64,000 bases of DNA from CTSoil-075 sp964292325. Lineage in GTDB: Bacteria; Bacillota; Negativicutes; DSM-13327. Position numbers and translations under genes: made by a program. The notes beneath the pieces were generated by a model. That model saw only the letters and a program-made list of their open reading frames with translations, made no database searches and was not told the DNA's origin. Below are positions 44,950 through 53,361 of this stretch, in pieces. Numbering within the stretch: the first letter of the stretch is position 1; each line of letters starts with the position of its first letter. The stretch spans positions 6,635 through 70,634 of the forward strand of contig CAXYVG010000003.1 of NCBI GenBank assembly GCA_964292325.1, given 5' to 3'.

Positions 44950-45348
44950 ATTTATCTCCTCTTTAAATAATCTTAAAATACTTTTATGCAATAAGTGATT
45001 GTTTTTTCTTTTTTTAAGAGATTTTTAATTCTAGTTGTGTAATATCTGTGTATTTCAGCAAACTCAGTATTTTTAGCCACTAGCGGCATAACCATTTGGA
45101 ACAATACTACCCTCAAACGACTCTGTATATTCTACACCTATCAATATTACATCCTTTTTAAATCATCGATCTACCCATTTAAACTTGTAAAACCCTCTAC
45201 ATTGTTTTCAAGCTTAAACACTTTACCAAGTTCTACACCACTCCAGTCAAGTACTTAAGCATAATGCAACTCGCTGGCAATATCAATTCCGATTATAATG
45301 CTTGTTTTCTGATACTTGATTTATCTTTTCATTTTGAGTAAAACTCAT
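44950..45348 (-). pseudogene. IS110-family transposase remnant
   Basis: The 520-bp gap between the GT and wzy holds a decayed transposase. It has a ribosome site (GGAGGTTATCT) and ATG 45348, then MSFTQNEKINQVS. A frameshift follows, then IIGIDIASELHYA, a stop, and VLDWSGVELGKVFKLENNVE. The IS110 N-terminus has this D-x-A/S-x-E-x-H-Y-A and ELGKVFKF order with its catalytic Asp. After a deletion, NTEFAEIHRYYTTRIKNLLK and KKQSLIA follow, as in the IS110 C-terminus. Multiple stops and the loss of most of the middle make it inactive. The ends of the element were not found. Confidence 0.7.
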
Positions 45349-45430
45349 TTAGATAACCTCCGTTATTTTTGTTCGGTTTCTGTTGATCAACAGTCCTTTC
45401 AAAATTCAACGTGAGGTCTTCTTTTTTGCA

Positions 45431-45488
45431 AAGTTTAAATATTTATTATAAGAATGCTCCTCATAACTTATAATAAATATTTAAACTT
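45431..45488. repeat. Perfect 22-bp inverted repeat at the 3' end of wzy
   Basis: The arm at 45431-45452 (AAGTTTAAAT at its outer end) is the exact reverse complement of 45467-45488, with a 14-nt spacer. The arms are AT-rich, and the inner arm includes the wzy stop codon. There is no strong T-run after it on the minus strand. It may be a stem-loop ending wzy or protecting its mRNA, or a scar of an insertion event. Confidence 0.8.
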
Positions 45489-46934
45489 TTTATTTTCCTT
45501 TTCCAGAAAGACACCAAATAAGCTAAAAATCAACATTAACAATAACCCTGTTTCAGCTATTGAAGGAAACATAATAGTATAAAAACAATATAAATCTATT
45601 TGAATAAGTAGCAATGCAGAAAAAAACGATTTGTTTTTCTTAAAATTTTGATATACTTTTGCCATCACTAAACCGATTAGAAAACAGAATATAATCCCAC
45701 CAATTCTTCCATAATCAAAAATTAAGAATGTAAAAAACGTTTTCCATCCCACAGGCATCGCTTGCTGACTACTCATATACTGACGAACATAATCCATTTT
45801 TTCTTCAACTGAATATGTGGTTAACCCCAAAGAGTCAAATCTACGATCAATGAAAGGCATTGAATATAACCCCCAAAAGGGACCTATATCGTCAATATCC
45901 CAAAATACCGTAAACCCAGCTATTTGATGTGTAAAATATACTATCGCTTCAGCTATTGCATCAACTAAAAATCCCGGTAAAAATTTAAGGATTTCCATAA
46001 TTGAATCATCAAAGCTACAACCAAAATAGTACTCCAAGACTTCCAGCTTACTAGTAGAAATGCCACCACTATTTCTGACCACAGCAACATATAAACAATA
46101 TCCAATTGCTAAAACAATCAAAATACCTACCTTTCTTCTCATTTTTTTCTTATCTCTTTTATATTGTCTTTCTGTCGCTTTTTCCCTCGGATAAACATAT
46201 CCTTTAATTGTAACTACAGCTATCATTATTAAAGCGATTTGGAATACCACTTGACGCCCAGCAGATAAAATTGAATATGAACTATATAATCCGGCAGTAA
46301 TAATCCAAAGTGTACGTTGTGAAGTTGTAGCACGATTCCATAATAGTACTAGTGCTGGTAGCGCAATCAAAGAACCCCAAGATAATATATTTCCTATTTG
46401 CGAGAATGCCGTTGCTTCTTTGTTAACATATTGCTCTCGCATTATATATAGTTGCGATATATCAATCCCTGTAATAAACAGCATTTCAATTATAAATAGT
46501 ACTGACCCGATTATGCCTATAATGCTCAAAAAATCTATTATTTTTATAACATTTTCTCCATTATTATTAGGACTTATCAAAGCTGTATTACTGACTGATT
46601 CTGTTCTATATATTTTAACTCGCTTACCAAACCAAAATCCGAAAAAAATCATCGTTAAGCCCATAATTAAATAAAGGATTGGAGCCGCTTGGTCTGTTTT
46701 TTGAGAATATGTAATGAAACTTGAATATTGCATTACAAACATAAATGACCAAGGTAATGCAATGTAGATTACTGGTGAAATATTATCGTTTCTGTTCTTT
46801 AATATGAAAATCACAATTAACAAATATGGTATAACTGTATATGCATTAGCAAATATAAACGTTATTATAAATGCAATAAATAAAATAATAATCAGAGGAG
46901 ATATCCCTAATACTCTATTTTCTTTCATGCTCAT
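45468..46934 (-). CDS. wzy: Wzy-like repeat-unit polymerase
   Basis: This 488-residue protein has about 12 membrane segments and a large polar loop late in the sequence (residues about 295-390, with YFGCSFDDSIMEILKFLPGF and MPFIDRRFDSLGL). This topology is that of O-antigen/capsule polymerases, which join repeat units at the periplasmic face. Primary-sequence conservation in the family is low, so the call rests on topology and locus. Of the in-frame starts, ATG 46934 has GGAG 6 nt upstream. A GTG at 46946 overlaps that site. The last codons overlap a 22-bp inverted repeat. Confidence 0.75.
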   Translation of the reverse strand: MSMKENRVLGISPLIIILFIAFIITFIFANAYTVIPYLLIVIFILKNRNDNISPVIYIALPWSFMFVMQYSSFITYSQKTDQAAPILYLIMGLTMIFFGFWFGKRVKIYRTESVSNTALISPNNNGENVIKIIDFLSIIGIIGSVLFIIEMLFITGIDISQLYIMREQYVNKEATAFSQIGNILSWGSLIALPALVLLWNRATTSQRTLWIITAGLYSSYSILSAGRQVVFQIALIMIAVVTIKGYVYPREKATERQYKRDKKKMRRKVGILIVLAIGYCLYVAVVRNSGGISTSKLEVLEYYFGCSFDDSIMEILKFLPGFLVDAIAEAIVYFTHQIAGFTVFWDIDDIGPFWGLYSMPFIDRRFDSLGLTTYSVEEKMDYVRQYMSSQQAMPVGWKTFFTFLIFDYGRIGGIIFCFLIGLVMAKVYQNFKKNKSFFSALLLIQIDLYCFYTIMFPSIAETGLLLMLIFSLFGVFLEKENKKFKYLL

Positions 46935-46950
46935 TGTATTCTCCACTCGT

Positions 46951-46985
46951 AAAAAAAAGCCTTCTAAATAAAATCGGCTTTTTTT
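46951..46985 (-). terminator. Rho-independent terminator before wzy
   Basis: AAAAAAAGCC (46952-46961) pairs with GGCTTTTTTT (46976-46985), with a T-run on the minus strand. It is 100 bp after the stop of the glycosyltransferase at 47.1 kb, so wzy may need its own promoter or read-through. Confidence 0.65.
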
Positions 46986-47086
46986 ATATTTTTTAACAAT
47001 TTGCTTAGTAAAAATAACTTAATATTTCGTAAGTAGATACGTATTCAAATAGTTATTCTTCCCAAAGTCCATAATCAAACCTTCAC

Positions 47087-48199
47087 TTAGTTAAACATAT
47101 CAGTAACTTTTTTCATTTGAATATTCCAATCATACTGCTTTGCTAATTCACGGTTAGCTGTAAAGTATATATTCGATAAATCTCTATAATTACTTTTTAC
47201 ATAATCAAGTTTTCTTTGTAGATCACCCGCTGTTCCGTCATAAAATATAATATTATTTAAGAAATCTTCATTTCCAGGAAACCTCGTTGAAAGAATGATT
47301 CTCCCAGTAGCTAAATAATCTAAAATCTTTGAAGGAAAATTATTCTTATTCTGATCTAATCTCATATTCCGAGGATTAATCAAGATATTAGCCTTTTTCA
47401 ACCACTCTAAGTATTCTACTTGGTCGACAAATCCTAAGTACACAATTCTATCGTCATTCTGCGCAACCGTTTTTACAATATTCTCAAGATAGCCCTTCCC
47501 GCTTATAATAAACCTAACATTCTTATCTTTGTTTTTGGTAATCATCTCTAATAATATATCTACCCCCGTAACATCTGACAACAAACCTGCATACATCACA
47601 TTCACAAAGCTATCTTGAAATTTTGGTACTTTAAAATTAATATAATCGGAGTTCTTTATACCCCCGTAAAGTATATTATGTTTTACGCTTCTATTCATTC
47701 TTATATTTGGTTGTTTCGCAAGTGTAACTATCCTATGAAAAATTCTAAACTCTCTTTCACATAAACGTGCTAAAATTTTTTTTGCTATATTTGATTCTTC
47801 CTTCGCTGGTGTATGATCTGCCAAAAGAAGCAAGCATTTTCCTCCTCGTCTTTCAATTTTCTTACATAATCCAATATAGTAATATGCCATATTGTAGAAA
47901 ATCACACAAGTCTCAGAATCTACTAATTCCAGTACCTTCCTTTGGTACTCAATTACTGATGCGATAATAGTTTTATCTTTGAATACTAAGAAATTATCTC
48001 CCTCATAATGACTTGCAATCTCTGAATGAAAATCACTTATAACTTGATACGTTAAATAAACTGCAAAAATAACATTTGCTCCCATTTCACGCCCTGCCAG
48101 TAGCATATTATTAATAAACTTTCCTGCCGCCGGAGATGCACCTTCAATCATTCTCTCAACTTCTACATCAAGAGCAGGAGCACATATAATCAATTTCAT
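47087..48199 (-). CDS. Glycosyltransferase family 4-like protein
   Basis: This 370-residue GT-B-type protein has two Rossmann-like halves. The C-terminal donor-binding half shows VMYAGLLSDVTGVDILLEMI, FIISGKGYLENIV, IVYLGFVDQVEYLEWLKKA, and FPSKILDYLATGRIILSTRF in place of the usual E-x7-E segment. This gives a family 4 assignment with an atypical active-site loop. A CGGAGG site precedes the ATG. It lies 3 nt after another glycosyltransferase and is part of a three-gene run of GT4 enzymes. Sugar specificity is unknown. Confidence 0.82.
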   Translation of the reverse strand: MKLIICAPALDVEVERMIEGASPAAGKFINNMLLAGREMGANVIFAVYLTYQVISDFHSEIASHYEGDNFLVFKDKTIIASVIEYQRKVLELVDSETCVIFYNMAYYYIGLCKKIERRGGKCLLLLADHTPAKEESNIAKKILARLCEREFRIFHRIVTLAKQPNIRMNRSVKHNILYGGIKNSDYINFKVPKFQDSFVNVMYAGLLSDVTGVDILLEMITKNKDKNVRFIISGKGYLENIVKTVAQNDDRIVYLGFVDQVEYLEWLKKANILINPRNMRLDQNKNNFPSKILDYLATGRIILSTRFPGNEDFLNNIIFYDGTAGDLQRKLDYVKSNYRDLSNIYFTANRELAKQYDWNIQMKKVTDMFN

Positions 48200-48202
48200 T
48201 TT

Positions 48203-49303
48203 CTAATTCCTCCGAGCAATGATTTCTTCAATAATTTCGATATGCCGTATCGCCATCTTTTCAATTGTATATTGCCTTGCTTTTTTGTGAACTAGTGTAA
48301 TATCAAATAATTGATTATCAAATGGTAATTTTCGAAGTTCATCTCTAATAGCTTTAACATCTTCAGTAGCCACTACTTTACCAATTGAATCATTAAGAAT
48401 TTCAACCCCAGCACCACACTTATTTGTAGTTATGACTGGCAATCCGTAAGAAATAGCTTCATTGATTACGAGGCCCCAAATATCTTCTCTGGTAGGAAGG
48501 ACAAATAAATCTGCTGCCTTATAGTATTCTGAGATAGCTTCTTTCTTCATAAAATCTACAAAATGAACATTAGTTAACTTTTTCTCTTTTTGTATTTTTA
48601 AGTATTCCTCAGTGGGTTGTCCACCAACTATATAAACACCGATGCTTTTATCCAAGCCATCACAAGCGTTAAGCAAAATATCAATCCCCTTCCGAGGTAT
48701 AAACTGACCAACAGAAAGAACAATTTTTCTTTCTGACATATTCAATTTTTTTTTATAGAAATGTTTCTCTTCTTCGGTTAAAGCTTGACTGATAATCTCT
48801 TCTTCTCTGACTGATGTAAATGGATAAACAAAAATCCTGTCTTGTTTTGCGCCATAATACTGTAAATACTCAGATGCCATTTTCCCAGAACTCAACCATG
48901 CACTAGCTGCTCCTATAAAATAACATTTAATTTTATACTTAAACCAATTATCGTTCTTCTTCATCCCACCATCTGTGTTTAAAATGAAAGGGATTTTATG
49001 TTTCTTCATATAATGAATTGCAACCATAGCAGTTGGTGTATGGTAAACACCAAGAATTATTGCATCCCACTTTTTTGACAAATATTTTTTAATTCCCAAT
49101 GAAAAGACCCCGTCAGTACCTATAGCCCTTCCTTTCAATACAATATAATTAAAGCCTAATTTGTTACCAGCTATCCACGCTGGATCTCTATCACTCGCAT
49201 TTTCACGTTCAAATATCGCAAATAAGTTACAATGTTTTGATAACTGATTTAAAAAATCAATTCTATATGGAGACATTATATTTGTAATGAATAATATTCG
49301 CAT
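48203..49303 (-). CDS. Glycosyltransferase family 4
   Basis: This 366-residue protein begins MRILFITNIMSPYRIDFLNQ, a GT4 N-terminal start. In the donor domain it has IVLSVGQFIPRKGIDILLNA, DLFVLPTREDIWGLVINEA (the E-x7-E motif) and YGLPVITTNKCGAGVEIL. The start has AAGGAG and overlaps the previous gene's stop (TAATG). It should add one sugar to the growing repeat unit at the inner face of the membrane. Confidence 0.92.
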   Translation of the reverse strand: MRILFITNIMSPYRIDFLNQLSKHCNLFAIFERENASDRDPAWIAGNKLGFNYIVLKGRAIGTDGVFSLGIKKYLSKKWDAIILGVYHTPTAMVAIHYMKKHKIPFILNTDGGMKKNDNWFKYKIKCYFIGAASAWLSSGKMASEYLQYYGAKQDRIFVYPFTSVREEEIISQALTEEEKHFYKKKLNMSERKIVLSVGQFIPRKGIDILLNACDGLDKSIGVYIVGGQPTEEYLKIQKEKKLTNVHFVDFMKKEAISEYYKAADLFVLPTREDIWGLVINEAISYGLPVITTNKCGAGVEILNDSIGKVVATEDVKAIRDELRKLPFDNQLFDITLVHKKARQYTIEKMAIRHIEIIEEIIARRN

Positions 49304-50493
49304 TACTTCAACATCTCCTTATATAATTCAACATACTTTTTATACTGACTATTTGCCTCATAATCGCGTGCTCTTTCGAGCAAAAATCGTACATTACTTT
49401 TTTCATGTATGACATTCTCAACTTGAGCAACTACTGTATCAAGGTCGTGTGCTTTTACTATAAGACCACAATTCTCATCAACAACTTCTGGTAGTGCAGT
49501 TTCATCATAAACAATTACTGGTGTACCACATGCCATCGCTTCAACAGTAGTAAGACCAAATGTTTCCTCTACACTAGCATTAAAAAACACATCTGCTGCC
49601 GTATACAATCCAGCTAAATCCTGTATACTGTTTATTCTTGATATACCAATCATATTATCTGGTAGTAACGCTTTCTCCTTATCATTAACTCCTACAACAA
49701 TAATTTTATATCTATTATCTAGCATCTGAGAAAGCTTAATAAAGTCATTTAATCCTTTACGAGCCCAAGTACTAGCTGCACCTAAAATAATAATTTTATC
49801 CCACAAATCATACTTCTCACGTAAGTCACTCTCTGTCGGGCAAAACGACTTAAGATCTATACCATTATAAATGACCTTAAGAGGATATTCTTTCATAAAC
49901 GATTGTCTGATCTCACCAGCAAGCCACTTAGAAACAGCCACAATCGTCATATTCTTCATACCTGTAAACAGCTCTTTTTTCCTCTGATAATTCCATTTGG
50001 AATTATCAAAAAGAATGCTAGCCGGATAAACATCTTTCTGTACGCAATTATAGCACCCACTTTTCCAACGATAGCATTGAACCATACTATAATGACAACA
50101 ATGACCTGTATATGACCAGCAGTCATGGAGTGTCCAAATGACTGGTTTACCATAGGATTTTAAAAAATTGAAAAGAACCTCTATATTCAAATAATATCCA
50201 TGAATGTTATGTAACTGAACAACATCTGGATTATAATCTTTTATTTCCTTAATAAGTTTCTTTGTGACCTCCTCCGAGTAAAACCCTGTTTTATCAGTAA
50301 TTCTAGTCATGAGCCCATGAATCTTCACATCCCAATCAGATCCTATTTTAATATAAGAAACATCGTCTGCAATACTGTTTCTAGCAAATGCAACAATGCC
50401 CTCATGTCCTTCAGACACAAGTGTACGGTATAAATCTACCGCAATACGTCCTGTACTTAAATTTCCAAAGCTATTAATCTGAAGAACTTTCAT
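49303..50493 (-). CDS. Glycosyltransferase family 4, WcaC-like with Cys-rich loop
   Basis: This 396-residue GT4 enzyme reads MKVLQINSFGNLSTGRIAVD at the start and EETFGLTTVEAMACGTPVIV in the donor domain (E-x7-E). It carries the conserved Cys-rich loop of the colanic-acid WcaC group: TLHDCWSYTGHCCHYSMVQC followed by RWKSGCYNC. The loop may bind a metal and shape the acceptor site. The start has a GGGGGG site that overlaps the tail of the acetyltransferase pseudogene. It is the first of three consecutive GT4 genes. Confidence 0.92.
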   Translation of the reverse strand: MKVLQINSFGNLSTGRIAVDLYRTLVSEGHEGIVAFARNSIADDVSYIKIGSDWDVKIHGLMTRITDKTGFYSEEVTKKLIKEIKDYNPDVVQLHNIHGYYLNIEVLFNFLKSYGKPVIWTLHDCWSYTGHCCHYSMVQCYRWKSGCYNCVQKDVYPASILFDNSKWNYQRKKELFTGMKNMTIVAVSKWLAGEIRQSFMKEYPLKVIYNGIDLKSFCPTESDLREKYDLWDKIIILGAASTWARKGLNDFIKLSQMLDNRYKIIVVGVNDKEKALLPDNMIGISRINSIQDLAGLYTAADVFFNASVEETFGLTTVEAMACGTPVIVYDETALPEVVDENCGLIVKAHDLDTVVAQVENVIHEKSNVRFLLERARDYEANSQYKKYVELYKEMLK

Positions 50494-50508
50494 TATATTC
50501 CCCCCATT

Positions 50509-50819
50509 TCATTTGACAACATTACATTTTTTTATAAATCTGGTAGAATTGCCTGCAACGACTGAGTTATCTCCAAACTTACCACAGCTCCAGCACCGAC
50601 TACACATCCATGACCTAACACTGTTCCCTTAAGGATTATCGTGTTACAACCAATAAAACAATTTTCTCCTATATATATAGATTTTGTTGGAATTAGTTCA
50701 TTAATATCAGGACTAGTCTCGTCCTGCATCATCCGATTTCGTTCATCCCATTCAACAGCATGTAAATCCTTGTCAATTATTTTAGAATTACCGCCAATGC
50801 AGGTATTATCCCCAATATA
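50509..50819 (-). pseudogene. Truncated, frameshifted hexapeptide-repeat acetyltransferase
   Basis: The frame has no start codon for its first block: YIGDNTCIGGNSKIID follows directly on the stop of the acyltransferase. The beta-helix continues through SIYIGENCFIGCNTIILKG and GHGCVVGAGAVVS. A one-base deletion near 50582-50588 then shifts the frame. In the next frame the expected family end FGDNSVVAGNSTRFIKK is readable to TGA 50509-50511. The N-terminal third, with the catalytic setting, is missing. It resembles maltose/serine O-acetyltransferase-type sugar acetyltransferases. The part from 50732 could still be translated (66 residues) but is unlikely to be active. Confidence 0.85.
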
Positions 50820-51869
50820 TTAAACTCGTCCACCACAAATTAATCCATACAATTGTTTTTTTAGATGAAGTCCTCTCGCAATAATGTAAATGATCCCCAA
50901 TGTTATAACTGGCGCAAGTAAGTAACTTCCAATAATCCATACTTCATCATATCCTTGCCCGCTAAATCTTAGGATAATTTTATTTACTGAAGTAACGATA
51001 ATCACGTGGCTTACATAAATAAAAAATGATTGCCTTTGAAACCATGTCACTTTCCATTCAAAATTACTAAACATCACCCACAATAGTATAGGAGAGATCA
51101 GCGTTAAAATAATCACTAACCATTTAATATTCCCATAAGCACGGAGCATTGCAAAAACTAAGAGAAATGCCCCACTAATAACAGATGCCACTCTTGTATA
51201 ACTACATTCCGCTAAGTTCTTACAATTTACAGCCAAAACACATCCAATGAAAAAGTAAAATGTTGAATGACAGTTGATTTCACCTAACGAAAGATTAAAT
51301 ATTGCTCCAAAAGCTAGCAATACTAGCATCATAATGCTTATACTTCTTAACCGTAATATAAACGCCATCAATGGTGTCAGAGCAATCAAAATTATTAATG
51401 ATGCTAAGTACCAAAGCGGAAAATAATACTCATGCAAAAAAATCCCCTTAAGCAAATTCGAAAATGAAAAGTCCACTACAACGCTATTCATCATGCTACC
51501 AACCAAAGGAATTCGGGGGATAGTCATGTAAAAAAGCGTCCCAAATATATTCCACAATAAATAGGGAATCACTATAGACCCTATTCGTCGCGTTTGTTTG
51601 ACAAATATACAAAAAAACACCTTACTATCGTGTACATCAGTTCCCCTAAAGAACAGATATCCTGAAATCATAAAGAACGTAGGAACCGCCAATCCTCCTA
51701 ATGCTGTTCCAATAAACCGTTCAACTAACCAAGCATAATCACTTGTTGAATCACTGAGTCCATAATAACTCAAATTATTGGCATGAATGAATATGACTAG
51801 TATGGCCAAAACGAATGACAGTCTAGTTATCCTATTAAATACTGCATTATCATCTTCTTTTTTTCCCAT
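50820..51869 (-). CDS. Acyltransferase family 3 membrane protein
   Basis: This 349-residue integral membrane protein has about ten membrane segments. It contains RLSFVLAILVIFIHANNLSY (conserved His), AVPTFFMISGYLFFRG and YLLWNIFGTLFY, typical of family 3 acyltransferases that acetylate surface polysaccharides. It differs from the fucose acetylase-like protein at 38.3 kb. Its 3' end abuts the truncated hexapeptide acetyltransferase, so this may be a replacement of one acetylation system by another (inference). The ribosome site is weak (GTGTGGA). Confidence 0.85.
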   Translation of the reverse strand: MGKKEDDNAVFNRITRLSFVLAILVIFIHANNLSYYGLSDSTSDYAWLVERFIGTALGGLAVPTFFMISGYLFFRGTDVHDSKVFFCIFVKQTRRIGSIVIPYLLWNIFGTLFYMTIPRIPLVGSMMNSVVVDFSFSNLLKGIFLHEYYFPLWYLASLIILIALTPLMAFILRLRSISIMMLVLLAFGAIFNLSLGEINCHSTFYFFIGCVLAVNCKNLAECSYTRVASVISGAFLLVFAMLRAYGNIKWLVIILTLISPILLWVMFSNFEWKVTWFQRQSFFIYVSHVIIVTSVNKIILRFSGQGYDEVWIIGSYLLAPVITLGIIYIIARGLHLKKQLYGLICGGRV

Positions 51870-52043
51870 TCCACACTTTCAACCTTTCTTTTCATTCAAT
51901 TATTATTGAAACTATTTGGAGTGATTTCACATTTTCTCCGTTCTTGCCTAATTGATAGTTTACTATATAAAATAAGTCCTTCAAATTTGATCATATTCAA
52001 CCTTTAGATTTTCAGCATTCAGCTATTTCCACATATCCTATTT

Positions 52044-53333
52044 TCATTCATAAACCTCATAAATGCCACCACAACTCAAAATATCATCTCTGTACTTCCT
52101 AACTGACACATCTTTCGTCAAATTCTTCTCCAGAAACTCTCGTCCACTTCTGCCCATCGCAACGATTTGTTTATCATTTGCATGGTCAATAAACCACTGA
52201 ATATTCTTTTCTACCTGTCTATAATCACCTGGTTCACAAACAAAACCACACTGTGTTTCTTCCATGATGATTCTCGCTTCAGCACCTACTTCCATAACTC
52301 CGAGAACTGGTTTCCCAGTAGCAATTTGACCATACAATTTTGACGGAACCGACACGCCCTTGATTCCCTTTGCACTCACACACCAGTGAACATCAGCAGC
52401 ATTGAGACTATAGTTAAGATCAGCTTTATCTTGATATGGAATAAAAAGTACATTTTCCATATGATTATTTTCCTTATATAAAACTAGCTTATCACGAATA
52501 CTTCCATCACCTACAAATGCAAACACAACGTCTCGTCCATCTACGGTATTCGTTCCCTGCGAAAATTTCTTGATTACTCCCATCAGATTTTCAAGATCAT
52601 AATATAAACCAAGATTTCCGCTATACATAAAAACAAATTTATCTTCTAAGCCATACTTCTTTCGGAATGCAGTTACATGAGCATCTGCCAATTCCAATGG
52701 ATAGATTTCTTTCTCGTCTATCCAGTTATTGATAAATGCGTATTTGGGAATTTCTTTCCCTTCAAAACGTCTTTGTAATGTTTCCACCATATCCCGGCCA
52801 ACAACAATAACCTTGTCAGCACGTTGGCAGCTGAATTTATCAAACCACAGCATTAAATTCAAAATCATTTGGTTTTTGCTGTAACCTGTGGCGATGATCT
52901 GCTCCGGATTAAAATCTTGAATATTATAGATATATTTAGCCTTTTTTAACCATTTCCCCCATACACCAAGTAGTCCACCAAGGATCGGCGGTTGTGAAAT
53001 GCTGTAAACATAATCCACATCTTTTACTTTTCCGGTTGCCCACATAGCACGGAAGAAATAAGCAAGTATATTCTTTACCCGACTGATTTTTTTAGTTTTA
53101 TCAAACTCCGGTACACACACACGGATCACATCCACGCCGTTGATATTCTCAACGTAATACTTCTTTTTCGTGTAGTCAAGAGCAACCATTCCGCCGTAAG
53201 ATGGAACCACGCAAATAACGGTTATATGAAAATCACTCAGCATGCCTTCCGCCAGTTCCTTGAGAATCTGCCCTGTAGAAGCCACATCTGGATGATAGTA
53301 GTGTGCATAGATAAGAAGATGTTTCTTTTTCAT
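52044..53333 (-). CDS. Glycosyltransferase family 4, WbuB-like
   Basis: The 429-residue protein starts at ATG 53333 (MKKKHLLIYAHYYHPDVAST), with AAGGAG about 10 nt upstream. The longer frame overlaps the WbaP gene. It has the WbuB pattern: GQILKELAEGM near the start, IYNIQDFNPEQIIATGYSKN, FVFMYSGNLGLYYDLENLMG, and GVSVPSKLYGQIATGKPVLG in the donor domain. WbuB-type enzymes usually add the second sugar. Here it follows WbaP by 28 nt and is the likely second transferase (inference). Confidence 0.9.
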   Translation of the reverse strand: MKKKHLLIYAHYYHPDVASTGQILKELAEGMLSDFHITVICVVPSYGGMVALDYTKKKYYVENINGVDVIRVCVPEFDKTKKISRVKNILAYFFRAMWATGKVKDVDYVYSISQPPILGGLLGVWGKWLKKAKYIYNIQDFNPEQIIATGYSKNQMILNLMLWFDKFSCQRADKVIVVGRDMVETLQRRFEGKEIPKYAFINNWIDEKEIYPLELADAHVTAFRKKYGLEDKFVFMYSGNLGLYYDLENLMGVIKKFSQGTNTVDGRDVVFAFVGDGSIRDKLVLYKENNHMENVLFIPYQDKADLNYSLNAADVHWCVSAKGIKGVSVPSKLYGQIATGKPVLGVMEVGAEARIIMEETQCGFVCEPGDYRQVEKNIQWFIDHANDKQIVAMGRSGREFLEKNLTKDVSVRKYRDDILSCGGIYEVYE

Positions 53334-53361
53334 CCTGCAGTTTCTCCTTCGCAACTTCAAA

